A DNA stretch of 64,000 bases from Lamellibrachia columna (taxonomy: Eukaryota; Annelida; Polychaeta; Sabellida; Siboglinidae). Location: NCBI GenBank assembly GCA_963662155.1, contig OY759269.1, positions 11,096,574 through 11,160,573 of the forward strand, written 5' to 3'. The notes beneath the pieces were generated by a model. The model had not been told where the DNA came from, searched no databases, and saw only the letters and a list, made by a program, of their open reading frames with translations. Numbering within the stretch: the stretch's first letter is position 1; each line of letters starts with the position of its first letter. A program made the translations under genes and the position numbers. Shown one piece after another: positions 1 through 11,600 of the stretch.

Positions 1-26
1 CAAACCAACACCGTCCACTGTACCCT
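1..26 (+). repeat. Partial copy of the inverted-repeat family
   Basis: The first bases of the window match, with about two differences over 22 bases, the reverse complement of 4712-4737, part of the inverted-repeat arm described at 265-441 and 4638-4814. It ends where the polypyrimidine/acceptor of the exon at 41 begins. This is too short to define more than a family relation. Confidence 0.4.
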
Positions 27-40
27 AGTGTGCTCTGCAG

Positions 41-138
41 GCCTTGAGCCAGCCGAGGTCTTCTCGCTGATGTACAAGAAAGTGTGGAGGCAACACGTGG
101 TTGCTGCTTCAATTCCGTCCAAAGACCACAGACGATGA
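41..138 (+). CDS. Terminal coding exon of an unidentified gene
   Basis: After a good splice acceptor (tgctctgcag, ending at 40) an open frame in phase 1 encodes 31 residues and stops at TGA 136-138. The peptide begins LEPAEVF and ends IPSKDHRR; it is charged, with a Trp-Arg-Gln-His core, and looks like a real C-terminus rather than translated repeat. I do not recognise the family. The preceding exons would lie left of the window. The downstream 140-264 would be 3' untranslated sequence before the repeat arm begins. The call rests only on acceptor quality, open frame and amino-acid character; it could be chance. Confidence 0.4.
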
Positions 139-264
139 CAAAGGAAAACAATCAAAACATACACCAAGCTGATCTGTGAAAACCTTCATGTTCAAGTGGC
201 TGACCTTCGTCCCTAATGAACAACCGACCTTTATGGAAACGACTCATCACTGCTCCGACGACGA

Positions 265-441
265 CCGACAAACAACGATGATAATTAAAAATGTAGCATG
301 GCACGTCGAGTTAGGGCAGTGTTCTAACAACCAACGTTTTGGCCATAAAACAAACAAACGCCTTCCACTGTATCATCACAATGATATATTCATTACCACG
401 CTTGCTGCTTTGTTATGATTGTTGTTTTATTAATTGTATTC
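265..441 (+). repeat. Left arm of a 177-bp inverted repeat
   Basis: This segment matches the reverse complement of 4638-4814 with roughly 90% identity, including the shared words tagcatggcacgtcgag, ggccataaaacaaac and ttgttttattaattgtat. Similarity stops abruptly on both sides. It may be the terminal repeat of a large DNA transposon or two independent insertions of one element in opposite orientation. Confidence 0.7.
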
Positions 442-597
442 CATAAAATTGTTGCATGCATGACACTTTAGTTGTCCACCCCAATACCAGACTGTTCACA
501 TTGTGCATAATTTACATATGTTAGCTGCATTATATATGGTACATACACACAGTATTAGCAGTAGCAAAAATGAACTATATATTATATAGACTCTATA

Positions 598-657
598 TGT
601 AGGCTCTATATGTAGACTCTATATGTAGACTCTATATGTAGGCTCTATATGTAGGCC
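598..657 (+). repeat. Short tandem repeat, about 16-bp unit
   Basis: Five to six copies of tctatatgtag(a/g)c follow each other. The rest of 442-780 is AT-rich with no gene, exon or element recognised. Confidence 0.75.
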
Positions 658-784
658 TACTAAGTTTTAATCTACATTAAATGTTATCAGTGTCTGGTTC
701 ATTGACTCAATGAGTTGACAAAATGTACCAGTTCACGAAACATTTAGGACGATTTTGGTCTTGTTCAAATCATAGGCAGGCCAA

Positions 785-1955
785 CAACTCTACTAATATC
801 AGTCGAATATAAATAATACCAGGCATCTCAGACCAGAAGTTGACATAAATCCAATCAAAAATAAACAGAAACCTAGGAAAATGTCCCTTTTCAATAAGAG
901 TGATTTGAGTGAGTTTAGAGAATATATGAAAAATTTTAAGATAAATCTTGAAAATGCTTATGAACAATTCAGTGCAAATTATTTGTGGTGTACATTCTGG
1001 GACAACATTATCAAACGAATTGATTTGTATATACCCTCAATATCTACTTGGTTTAGGAATGGGTATCCTTGGATTACACCAAAGCTGAAAAAAAAACAGA
1101 TGCAAAATAGGGATAGAATGTATAAAAAGTCATACTTCAAAATACAAATACTTAAAAACAAAATACACAACAGCAAATTATAAATGCATACTGGAAGTAT
1201 GTCAATGAAATGATTACCTATACTGATGACAGTCAACAACAACAAGGGTGTGCAGAGAGATTTTGGATATATATGAAACACTGCTGCTCAAACAACATAT
1301 CATCTCTAAAACAAAATGGTATATTACTTTAACATCCGGCAGACAAAGCAGACATCCTGAACCAGCAATTTAAATATGTTTTTGTAATAACTGAACTACT
1401 ACTTAACTCAACATTTACATATATGCCAGATAATGAAATTATCGAAGATAGTGTACTTAAGCTCCTACAAAATCTGAAACCTTTTAAAGCACAAGGACCA
1501 GATAACATCAATCCAAGCATCCTAAAAGAATTGGCTGTTGAAATTGCACCATCATTAACCCTAATCTAATCAAAAGTCTTACATCACAGGAGAAGTTCTG
1601 ACAGATTGTTTAAAAGCAAATGTCTCGCCTATTTTCAAAAAGGTCAAAAACATGTGGCTTCAAAGACCAGTCTCTCTCACTTGCATTGCATCAAAACTTA
1701 CGGAACACATCTTGGTTAGTAGCATGATGAAACATGCTCAGTCACAAATTATAATACATCATCTTCAACATGGCTTTCGTTTTCAGTTCTCTTGTGAGAC
1801 ACAACTGATTCAATTTATTAATGATTTAGTTACTTATATGCAGTCTGGTACACAAACTGATTTACAAACACCATCACTATGGCATTTAGGGGAAGACAAA
1901 TTCGTGAATCAGATAGAAATCAAACAGAACCCAAAGAGTGGTGATAGAGGGTGAA
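785..1955 (+). pseudogene. Non-LTR retrotransposon (CR1/Jockey-like) fragment, decayed
   Basis: Translation across three frames gives the linker and N-terminal reverse-transcriptase part of a LINE ORF2. First comes a remnant of the endonuclease end (PGISDQ at about 808-830, corresponding to the GISDH box), then an open stretch 881-1183 with PWITPKLKKK, then QFKYVF, the motif AQGPDNINPSILKELA near 1490-1530, SPIFKK near 1625 and a palm-entry remnant with ASKLTEHILVSSMM and HGFRF near 1690-1790. Several stops and frameshifts separate the pieces. The catalytic YxDD box is not reached; similarity ends near 1860-1955. It lies inside the inverted-repeat interval 265-4814. Confidence 0.75.
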
Positions 1956-2350
1956 ACATCTCTAGAGGTTCCTATAACATCAGGGGTAAATGGAGTTCCA
2001 TCCTAAGAAATGTCATGTAATACCAATAACCAGAAACGGAAACATCATCGACGACAAGTACACCACCACTCTGATTAAAACTCTCATAATGTAGGCTATT
2101 TAGCAAGGCTAAACAAAATGAAACAATCAACATGTAATAATACTGAAAACTATTGAAAACTAACGATTGCTCTAAATGTGGCCAACTGAGTTTTCTTGTT
2201 TTGATTCCATCGGGCAAGTCAATCGACAACAACATTAATGGAAATTATGTCCCATAATTGTTCATTATTTTTTATACCACGTTTTTCTGATTACGTAAAA
2301 AGTCATAATGACATCCTAAAGGTGGTTTGGGTTTACCAAATTATCTGTTC

Positions 2351-2503
<153 letters not shown>

Positions 2504-3506
2504 TATATTTTTCACAATGCTAGAATTTTGGTAGACAAAGCATAACCACATATGTAGGCCTATTATTCTCCTGAAATAATTATGTGAATGGTACGTGTAA
2601 ACCTACATTAAATTAAATATCTCAATCACAGGCTTCAGAAACTATCTCGAAAGACACGGACACATGCAACTACTGTCATATTTGCTCACATTTTGCAGGC
2701 CTGTAGTTTGAACAGTTCATTGTCATTAAAATATTGTTTATATATTATGGTAAGAAAACATACTAAGGTTGGAACTCAAGGCTATTGGAACTTGATTCAA
2801 ATGGTTGGAAACATTGTACATGTTATTCAGTTCAGTAAAACACATTTGTTAGACTCCAATTTGAATATTGCATTCAGTCATGGAGACCACATCAGATAAA
2901 TATAGTCAAACAGAAAAGTATAGACACATGAACAACTAAGCTAATCAACTAGGAGAGCTTAGCTGTGATTAATGCCTTTAAGATGCAGATTGACAATACT
3001 AGGTGTAGGATTTTTTGGAAACTGGTTTGAGGCAATTTATATACTTTTTTATTTTGTGTTGTAGAACCATCAACTGTAGATAGTGTTCAGAGTTTTATCA
3101 TGTCAGGTATATAATGCTAATCTAGTTGAGTCATCATTGCTTATGATAGCTTGCTTCAATTCATGTCATTTTGAAAATATTCCTAATCCATTTGTAACTT
3201 AGCTTGCATGTTTTTTGCAGGATGTCAGCTAGTAGAACTAAAATAAATCTAATAGGTATGGTAGTGTTGACACAGTTAGTCCATTGGAGTTGTAGATCCA
3301 GGTCAAGTTTAAAGGTGGAAACTTGAGTATAGAATTATACTAGTGTTTTGAAATAGTCTTTTATCAAAAGTCCTTTGAAGATGAATACAATTTGAGACAC
3401 CATAAGATAATAATTTGAGTTAAGTCACTGGCTCAAATCATTACACTACTTGCTAAAAGTGATGTTCTGGCCAATAGAATAATACATTTACACTTCAATG
3501 GTTACA

Positions 3507-3770
3507 TTACAAAATTAAACTTACAAGTATAAATAACAACATTAAGGTGCAAGTATTGACATTTGACATTCTTCTTTCGTTTGCAACCATAGATCTAACA
3601 TCTAACCATAATGGTAAAAAAGTTGTTTCAACATATTCTAAATTAGAATAAATACAATTATTCTTATTATCCACTTGAACACCAATGTTCTGGTCTGAGA
3701 TGCCTCGTATTATAATCATGATTACATTCAAGAATATAATTGATATAATGAAATAAATAAAAAAACTCAT
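3507..3770 (-). pseudogene. LINE endonuclease-end fragment
   Basis: The minus-strand open stretch contains RGISDQNIGVQVD, which matches the C-terminal GISDH-type box of APE-like LINE endonucleases, followed by a lysine-poor linker. The related box at 808-830 on the plus strand suggests copies of the same LINE group. No reverse transcriptase follows. The evidence is a single short motif, so this is tentative. Confidence 0.45.
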
Positions 3771-4460
3771 GTTGTCATTCTATAATGGAAGTGCATATTC
3801 CATAACTTAAGGTATTCACTTAAAACATTTCCATTGAATGAAGACATGCGAACTAGGTTCATAAAAATTGCTGCTGCCAGTTCAGAATAAACTCTGACCC
3901 AAGCCAAGGTCAAGGAGATAGACGGTAGTGGGACATGACACAATACTGAGTTGCCACGGAATTGGGCAATACACGATGTATGTACATTAATTGCATTTTA
4001 ATCAACTGACAAAACACGGAGTGTCACACGTTTTAATGTTATAAGGCATGAATGGTTTTGTTCCACACTACACAAATGATCAATCTGAATTTATGAATTG
4101 AAAGCATTGGCATTGCTGCCAAGGCAAAGCCGACGCCTTCGCGATTGGCTTCTTTTTTCCGATCTTTCCTACTTTCGATCCGAAAAATCATAGCGATTTC
4201 ATGTGTAATAAATTCATCGTTATATTGCCGCATACAAGTAAGACATTTTAGAAATAGTTAAAATGCAGCAATTAAACAAGTGTTTATAAAACCTACCGAG
4301 TGGGCGGAGCTTAACACATAAATACCAAGTGCACGTGACATCGGACAGCCAACATAAATAGTTAGAGAGATTGCCACTAGAGATCCAGTGGCGTCTGTTT
4401 TTTTTCTGGATTCGTGTCCCGTTAACTAGTCTGTATGAACGAATGGCTGGCTGTAACAAA

Positions 4461-4523
4461 TGGTGGATACACCTCACCGAATACTCTTCGCGCAGTAATT
4501 GTAGCATGGCTGAATACTTCCCA

Positions 4524-4527
<4 letters not shown>
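4461..4527 (+). repeat. SINE body fragment
   Basis: The segment tcttcgcgcagtaattg and its flanks match 16815-16880, the central part of the full SINE at 16658-16998, with scattered substitutions. The tRNA-like head is not visible here. A (GTA)n run follows at 4524-4554. Confidence 0.7.

Positions 4528-4554
<27 letters not shown>
4524..4554 (+). repeat. (GTA)n microsatellite
   Basis: About ten GTA triplets directly follow the SINE fragment. Confidence 0.9.
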
Positions 4555-4637
4555 CGAGTTCTACTGAGAACACCTATTATTTTATGTTTACAACAAAACA
4601 GATCATAGCATCAACCATCGCAGGTACAATGCCAATG

Positions 4638-4814
4638 GAATACAATTAATAAAACAACAACCGTAACAAAGCAGCAAGCATGGTAATGAATGTACCATTG
4701 TGATGATACAGTGGACGATGTTGGTTTGTTTTATGGCCAAAACATTCAGTTGTTAGAACACTGCCCTAACTCGACGTGCCATGCTACATTTTTAATCATC
4801 ATCATTATCGTCAT
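4638..4814 (-). repeat. Right arm of the 177-bp inverted repeat
   Basis: Reverse-complement partner of 265-441. Interior (toward 4600) and exterior (past 4815) sequences do not match the corresponding flanks of the left arm. Confidence 0.7.
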
Positions 4815-5329
4815 GCTCTCGACACAAGCTTCGAATAAGGCCAGTTTGCAGACATGGCCGAGAGTTGACTTCCAACCGTCCTCCAGTCTGTTGCAGACAA
4901 CCCAGGCTTGGGCTTTTTTTTAACTTGGGGTACTTCATTGAGCTATTGATCCAACGTATTTTAATTCCTTCACATTTTCCAGTAATGTGTCTTCCATGTG
5001 TCTTTCAACAGAATAGAACAGAATAGAATAGAACTGTTCTGTTGGTGGCAATATCCAGTGGAGACCGGCGTAGGACGTCGTCCAAGACTAATGAAGAGGA
5101 ACGAGAACAGGGTCTCCTTGCAGTACCCCAGCATAGGTTTAGAATTATTTGGTCTCACCATTAGGAAAGAGAGCACCGTTGCAGATGTCGTAATGACGAC
5201 TTCGCTTCTTCTTCTAGTTAACTACCACCTTCAACTTGTTGATTGTGTAGTATTAGAATTATTGAGTCCACGACAGGTTACAAATTTACCCCCCGTGCGG
5301 GATCTTTTATTTCCCCTGACAGAGACACC

Positions 5330-5485
5330 AGATATAAGGGTTCAACGGCTTTTGGTGTCTTTTCCGAAAGACACAGGAAATGTAGCCTGAACGAAATTGC
5401 CCAAGTTTCGGAACAGCAGGAGGTAGTTTCGAACTCCAGTCCTCTCGACCGCAAGTCAGACGTTCTACCACACAGTCACACGTAA
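5330..5485 (-). repeat. tRNA-derived SINE, minus orientation
   Basis: Read on the minus strand from 5480 there is a tRNA-like head with an A-box-like gtggtagaacgtctgac and a B-box-like gagttcgaaac, followed by cttgggcaattTcgttca. The same body appears in the plus-orientation SINE at 52665-52870. The left end is unclear; 4990-5330 may be part of the same insertion. The neighbouring 5490-6160 is CpG-richer than its surroundings but shows no convincing exon. Confidence 0.6.
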
Positions 5486-6361
5486 TTTTCAATACGCAGA
5501 TTTATATATACATTTCTGATTGCGTTAATGGCGGTCAGCGTGTGGTCAGCACGAGCGCCGTTCTCCGGGAAGCGTCAGAGCAGTCGACGTCACGGTGCGA
5601 GCGTACGGGTAAACACAGGTTTGAATAAGCGTCGTTGTTGTTCTAGGTCTGAATGCGTGTGGACGTGTTTTGTACAACAAACATAGCCGTTCGCCAAAGA
5701 CTGGGAGTTTGTTCAAATAGCAGTGAAGCGGTAAGCGACCCCTTGTGGCTGCGGCTATGCGCTGGAATATAGAATGGGTGAAAATTAAGTAGGCCCTAAT
5801 TGTTCAACCAACCAGGATCATGATTTTGCATTGGTTAAAACTGGGTTATTTTTAATGTGTGGGTTTGGTGAGAACATTAATTTATTAAAAGACGCTGCAA
5901 AATAACGTCAAATTATAGCACTACAATGTTAGACCCATAGAATGCTTCGCGGAGCAGTGTTCTGACGAACCACGGCAGATCTCTTGTAACTGTTTAGGAT
6001 TCGTCAACCGTAAATATAACGAACAATTTCATTGGTCAATAAGACAGGCTTTACTTCCAGAAAGTTCTACGAACGTTTAAACCTGATTGGTCGATAGGAC
6101 CACGGGCAACTGAATCAACTTGGGCCATTATAACTAATATATACTAAAGGGTATGCAACATGGAATGACACCACTCGCCTTTCAACATCCGTATCTGAGC
6201 TTTGCAATGCATAATCCGATTACTACGATCATACACACATGTCCAAATTAATAAACTTTCACTATACCTACTTTTGATTACACATATGTCTGTATTTCTT
6301 AACGAAAATATATATTTTAACGACTACGCGCAGAAAAGTACATACATAGTCATAAACGTTG

Positions 6362-6535
6362 GTTGGAGGTAGGAGGTTGGCCTCAAAAATAGGTGGGATG
6401 TGAGATTGGTGGTTGGTGGGGGATGGATTATCAAAAATGGTGAAAGGTGGGAGGTGGGCCCCCAAAATAGGTGGAAGATGGGAGGTTGGCCCCGAAATAG
6501 GTGGGATATGGGAGGTTGAGGACCCTGCCTCACCC
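6362..6535 (+). repeat. GGGAGGTTGG minisatellite, copy 1
   Basis: Imperfect units of about 32-36 bp built on gtgggaggttggccccnaaata. A related block with the same words ends 54 kb away at 60460-60640. Both end in a similar gaggaccctgcctcac / gagacccctgccacac string, so they are copies of one dispersed element rather than independent simple repeats. Confidence 0.75.
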
Positions 6536-6635
6536 CTCACAAATGCTTCGGTTCGAATGAGTAGCGTAGCAACGAAAGCACGTGATGTCGCTTGTATAAA
6601 TACCTACGTAAATCGTTAGAAGCAACAGTTGGGAG

Positions 6636-7157
6636 CTAACAATTAGACGTCGATACATGTTGCAATTCTGTTCTCTGCCGGTTCCAGGACCCCTGGCCCT
6701 GTAGCCGTCTTGAACTTGGATTACATCGTCTACAACGCTCTACAACGCTCTCACCACAACGCTGGTATTCCGTACATAGTGTCTTTAGTGAGTTACTACC
6801 GGTGTGTTCGGTTCTATAGCGGTCGCTGCTCTTATTTGATTCGTTCATTGCTGTTATCGCTTTCCGGTACCCGGCGTAACTGTTGGCGGTGCTGTCGCTA
6901 TAGCTGACTTGTTTGTCTTCAGGTACGTCGCTGCCGCCCCAACCGAGAAAGTCGCTGCCGCCGTAATCAGTAAAGTCGCTGCCATCGTAACCGGGAAAGT
7001 CGCTGCCGTCGTAACCGGTAAAGTCGCTGCCGCCGTAATCAGTAAAGTCGCTGCCGTCGAAACAGTGAAAGTCGCTGCCGCCGTAATCGGCAAATTCGCT
7101 GCCGCCGAAATAGAGACAATCGCTGCCGAAAGTCGTTTCCGTCTGCCGACACGTCAA
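6636..7157 (-). CDS. Open frame with eight-residue Gly-Ser-Asp-Phe repeats, unknown
   Basis: A minus-strand open frame of 173 codons contains about nine tandem copies of an eight-residue unit (GGSDFTDY and variants such as GGSDFPGY, GGSDFLGW) between about residues 16 and 85, followed by a Ser/Arg-rich, Cys-containing tail. The DNA unit is 24 bp, so the repeat keeps frame in both directions; the opposite strand is also open with an Ala-Val-Lys-rich repeat. The block 6640-7340 is clearly richer in GC and CpG than its surroundings. I do not recognise a family. It may be an exon, part of a mobile element, or simply a minisatellite with no coding role. Confidence 0.25.
   Translation of the reverse strand: MTCRQTETTFGSDCLYFGGSEFADYGGSDFHCFDGSDFTDYGGSDFTGYDGSDFPGYDGSDFTDYGGSDFLGWGGSDVPEDKQVSYSDSTANSYAGYRKAITAMNESNKSSDRYRTEHTGSNSLKTLCTEYQRCGESVVERCRRCNPSSRRLQGQGSWNRQRTELQHVSTSNC
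6930..7125 (+). repeat. 24-bp minisatellite
   Basis: Eight or nine imperfect copies of aaagtcgctgccgccgtaat plus four variable bases. 7340-8309 to its right shows no recognised gene. Confidence 0.85.
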
Positions 7158-8304
7158 GATCGCTCAGTCTCGATCCGTCGTTACTGCCGTAAACACAAGT
7201 CGCGCTATCGTCGCCTCCGACACTTCAAGCCGGCGCTTCCTCCGTCTCCGCTGTGGTTGTGCGTCTCAATCTTCGTACGAGCCCTACCACGACGCGTTGG
7301 TATTAAGGTTCGATTTTGTGTATACAGTAAAACCTATTGAAAGGTAACTCTGTATTTTAATTTTTTGACGAGGAGGTTGCCCCGGGGGACCGAGGTAATC
7401 TCCGGTGAGATACAGGTGATCGGCCCTGCGACCTGTACGGGCATGGGTCCAATTGCGGGCCTGTTGTCTATCCAGATTGTGGTGATTGTGGTGGACGGGA
7501 CGAAATGTTGCTTGTCTGTTCGTCTTACGTGTCTGTTCTATGTATGTGTTCTGTGTTTTGTTCGATTTGCGGAGGAAGCCGAGTCACCAAAACGTCCGTG
7601 AAATGAACATTGAAGGAATTTGCCCAGAAAGCAAGACACGGACGATTAAATCCGCAACGTTAAATAAAAAACAATGGACAATGCGTTGCCATGGTGACAA
7701 TAACAGTGCTTCAAAGAGAAAACTTGCTTACTTCTGTTAATAAAATGTGTGAACCTTTAATAATGCCTATGGCTATGTTGAATGTATAGTTAAGTTTCTG
7801 GTGAATATCGTGAGTTCTAGACATATAGGACTATTTACACATCCACACGTTTACATTAGAACATGTAATATATAGACCCAATTTATAGTTAGCGGCGTAT
7901 ACACGGAATCTAGCATTAACGGCCTTATGTAGTAGTTTAATTTTTTTAAATGGAGGTCTCGCCTACATTATGTTATGTTAATGGTATTTGTGCGCGCAGC
8001 CATGCGCAAGCTGCTACCGGGAAAGTTGCATTGTGGGACATATTCTAGACGCTCCCATGTTGCACAGCGCGACCCACCACTAACTCGCTAGGAGTCGCCA
8101 CGCAGTCTTTAGCTGAACCATTGTTAGTGGCTGGCGTATATATGACACATCTGTGATTTTCTCAACTAACTCGCATACAGCATCTTATCATATTTAGGCC
8201 TACTATTCGTACCGTGGGCGGATCCAGGATTCGAGCGCATTGGACGCAGCACTATATAAACCTCACAAGGGGCGATTTTGTTCTGTGGGGGGGGTGGCAA
8301 TGTT

Positions 8305-8309
8305 CATAG
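8305..8309 (+). repeat. Target-site duplication, left (CATAG)
   Basis: CATAG immediately precedes the 5' LTR and recurs at 13034-13038 immediately after the 3' LTR. Confidence 0.85.
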
Positions 8310-8513
8310 TGTCACGGCTGCATATAGTGACGCCATCTGGCGACTACAGATACACCTTAGTCGGTTACCCTAGTCTATAGGAGTACCTCGTGCTCTGGGG
8401 TACGGACACGCAGACCATGTATTTGAGTTATTGAAATACACCTCATGAATATCAACCCCAATAATACCGCGTTGTAATGTTAATGATAAGTACATACCGC
8501 AAGTACTATTACA
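8310..8513 (+). repeat. 5' LTR of the Ty3/gypsy element
   Basis: 204 bp, TG...CA ends, identical to 12830-13033 except for one base. Confidence 0.95.
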
Positions 8514-8642
8514 TGGTGGCAGCGGCGTACGAACTACACGCCACACGTCAAGTTAGAGACACAGACAGGTTGAAAATCGTAAGTTGACGGCAACGCCAGC
8601 CGACCTGTACTGTATTGTCGCCCATACGAATTGACATTGAAA

Positions 8643-11600
8643 ATGACAGATCTGTCAGGCATCGATCCGCCTAGAATGGACTGGTCATCGGCCGATCTGC
8701 CGAGTACGTTCCGTACGTTCAGACAGTACTGCGAACTGATATTCAAGGGGCCGCTAAGTGCCAAAACCGAGGAAGAGCACGTCACATACGTCCTGCTCTG
8801 GATAAGGCAGGACGGCCTAAGCATATACAACACATGGGAAATGACGACAGCCGAACGAAAGCTCCTCGCCCCACTGTGGGACCGGTTCGATAAGCAAGTG
8901 GAGCCAAAAAGCAACTTCAGGCTGAATCGGTTCCACTTACAAAAGTTCCGGCAAACGTCAAGTGAGTCCGCAGATGATTATATGATCAGGTGCCGGCTCC
9001 AAGCCAAGAAATGTAAATTCCGAGACTCGCGTGAAGTCGGCGAAAGACTGCTGGAACAATTGATCGTGGGAGTCCGGCACAAAAAAGTGCAAGAACAGCT
9101 GCTAGCCAAACCTGATTCCTACACACTGGACGCAGCTATGGATCTAGCGAGGACCCACGAAGCGATGATCTCCGACATCGAGCAGTTGCACAATGACAAA
9201 CTGACCGTCGATTATGTATCCCGCCAAAACAACGACAGGCGGTCGACACATCCGTGCGCTTATTGTGGTGGGAGCCATCCACCCAAGCCCAAGAACCGTT
9301 GTCCCGCATATGGGTCACAGTGTGACGCGTGTGGGAAGCCCAACCACTGGAAGAAGGTCTGCAGAGCCACAGGTCAGCAGGAACCTGCCCGCTTTCGCCG
9401 CAGCAGCAGACCGCGCTTGCTACAGCAGAGGCCACGGTCGCAGTCACGGCATCGTGGACCGACTGCAGAGCGACGACCCACATATCGTCAACGCGACAGC
9501 TCGCACACTCGCGTGTACGCGGTTGAACAGTCGCCATCACTCGCAGAGTCATTTGATGCGCTCACCTTCGATATCGTGAATGTTGCGGACACGAGAGACG
9601 AAGTGTTCGCCTCCCTGAGTATCACCCTGGCAGACAAGCCTAACGTGCCTGCTACATTGAAGGTCAAGGTCGACACCGGCGCACAGGGGAATATTCTGCC
9701 GCTGCGCATTTTTCGCCGTATGTGCCCAGCGAAACTGGACTCGGAGGGGTTCCCTATTCCGGGTAGTCTGTTGCCCAGCGAAGTCCAGCTGACAGCCTAC
9801 AACGGCACGAGCATACGGCAGTATGGCAAGATGACGGTGCCATGCAGCTACAACAGTGAGCGCATTGACACCGAGTTCTACGTGTCGGACTCGGCGGGAC
9901 CGGCAATTCTGGGGCTGCCGTCATGCCGACGTCTCCACCTCATGGAGATGAACTGTGAGATCAAGAGTGTGCCGAACAAACGCGTAGACTCGACAAGTGA
10001 TCTGGTCGCCGCCTACCCGGATCGATTCGAGGGAATCGGCAATTTCAGCGGCGAATTCCACATCACTGTGGACAACTCGGTGACGCCAGTCATTCACGCC
10101 CCTCGACGCTGTTCAATCCATCTGAAGGACGAGGTCAAAGACGAACTCGACAACATGGAACGGCTCGGTGTCATCTCCAAGGTGACCGAACCGACTGATT
10201 GGGTTTCAAGCCTGGTCTACAGCCGTAAATCCAACAACAAACTGAGGATATGTCTTGATCCAAAAGATTTGAACACCGCCATTAAGCGCCCGCATTATAA
10301 GACTCCAACTCTTGACGAGCTGACACACAAGCTCGCTGGAGCAACCGTCTTCTCCAAACTCGACGCGCGACACGGGTACTGGAGTGTGTCCTTGGACGAA
10401 CCATCCAGCTTCCTGACGACATTCAACAGTCCGTTTGGTCGCTACAGGTTCCAACGTCTACCATTTGGCTTGAACCTGAGCCAAGACGTGTTCCAAGAGC
10501 GAATGGACCACATTCTGGAGAACTGTGGAGGCACAATCGGGATAGCGGATGACGTCGCAGTATTCGGCAAGAACGAGGCCGACCACGATGCGAACCTGCA
10601 CAACTTAATGAAGACAGCGCGTCAGCATGGCCTAGTCTTCAATGCCGACAAATGCCACATCAAGCAGCCAAGAATGCAGTTCTTCGGGCTTATCTTCGAC
10701 ACTGATGGAGTGCACCCCGACCCAGGGAAGATCACGGCCATCAAGCAACTACAGGCGCCACAAGACGCCACTCAACTCAAGGAGTTCCTGGGCATCGCAA
10801 CTTACATGTCTCCCTTCACGCCAAATCTCTCACAGCACACCGCCATACTCAGAGACCTGCTGAAGAAGGACAGTGAGTTTGTGTGGACACCAGCGCACGA
10901 GAGCGCATTCCAGCGAACCAAAGACGCAATATGCAGAGAAGCTACGTTGAGCTACTTCGACCCGGCAGTCGAGACGGTCGTGCAAGTCGACGCGTCGAGC
11001 CGCGGTCTGGGCGCCGTCCTACTGCAGAAGAACAAGCCTATCGCCTTCGCATCGAAGTCACTCAGTGACTGTGAACGACGATACGTAAACATCGAGCGCG
11101 AGATGCTCGCAGTCGTCTTTGGATGTGAGCGCTTTCACACGTTCGTATACGGCAAGCGATTTACTGTAGAGTCCGATCACAAGCCTCTGGAGATGATCCA
11201 CATGAAGAATCTGGCAGCCGCCCCCCAACGTCTACAGCGGATGCTCCTACGCATTCAACCGTACGACATCGTCATCAGATACCGACCTGGTAAAGACGTC
11301 GCGGTCGCTGACCTACTCTCACGACAGCCGAGCAGCAACAAGGAAAGTCTCAAGTTTGACATGCAGATCAACCACGTGCAGTTCTCCCCACACCGGCTGC
11401 AGCAGCTGCGAGTCGAGACAGACAACGACGACGAGATGCTCTCTCTGAAGTCCATCATCATGAGTGGCTGGCCAGAGACAAGGCGACAACTCGCTACTCA
11501 GCTCCGCCCCTACTGGCCATTCCGCGATGAGCTGACGGTCGACGATGGCATCATCATGAAGAGCGACCGCATCGTTATCCCACTCAGAGCCCGATCAGAG

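Noticed and set aside
9136..9552. Open frames opposite or shifted within the Gag-Pol gene
   Set aside because: GC-rich coding sequence yields shadow frames; none has its own domain.
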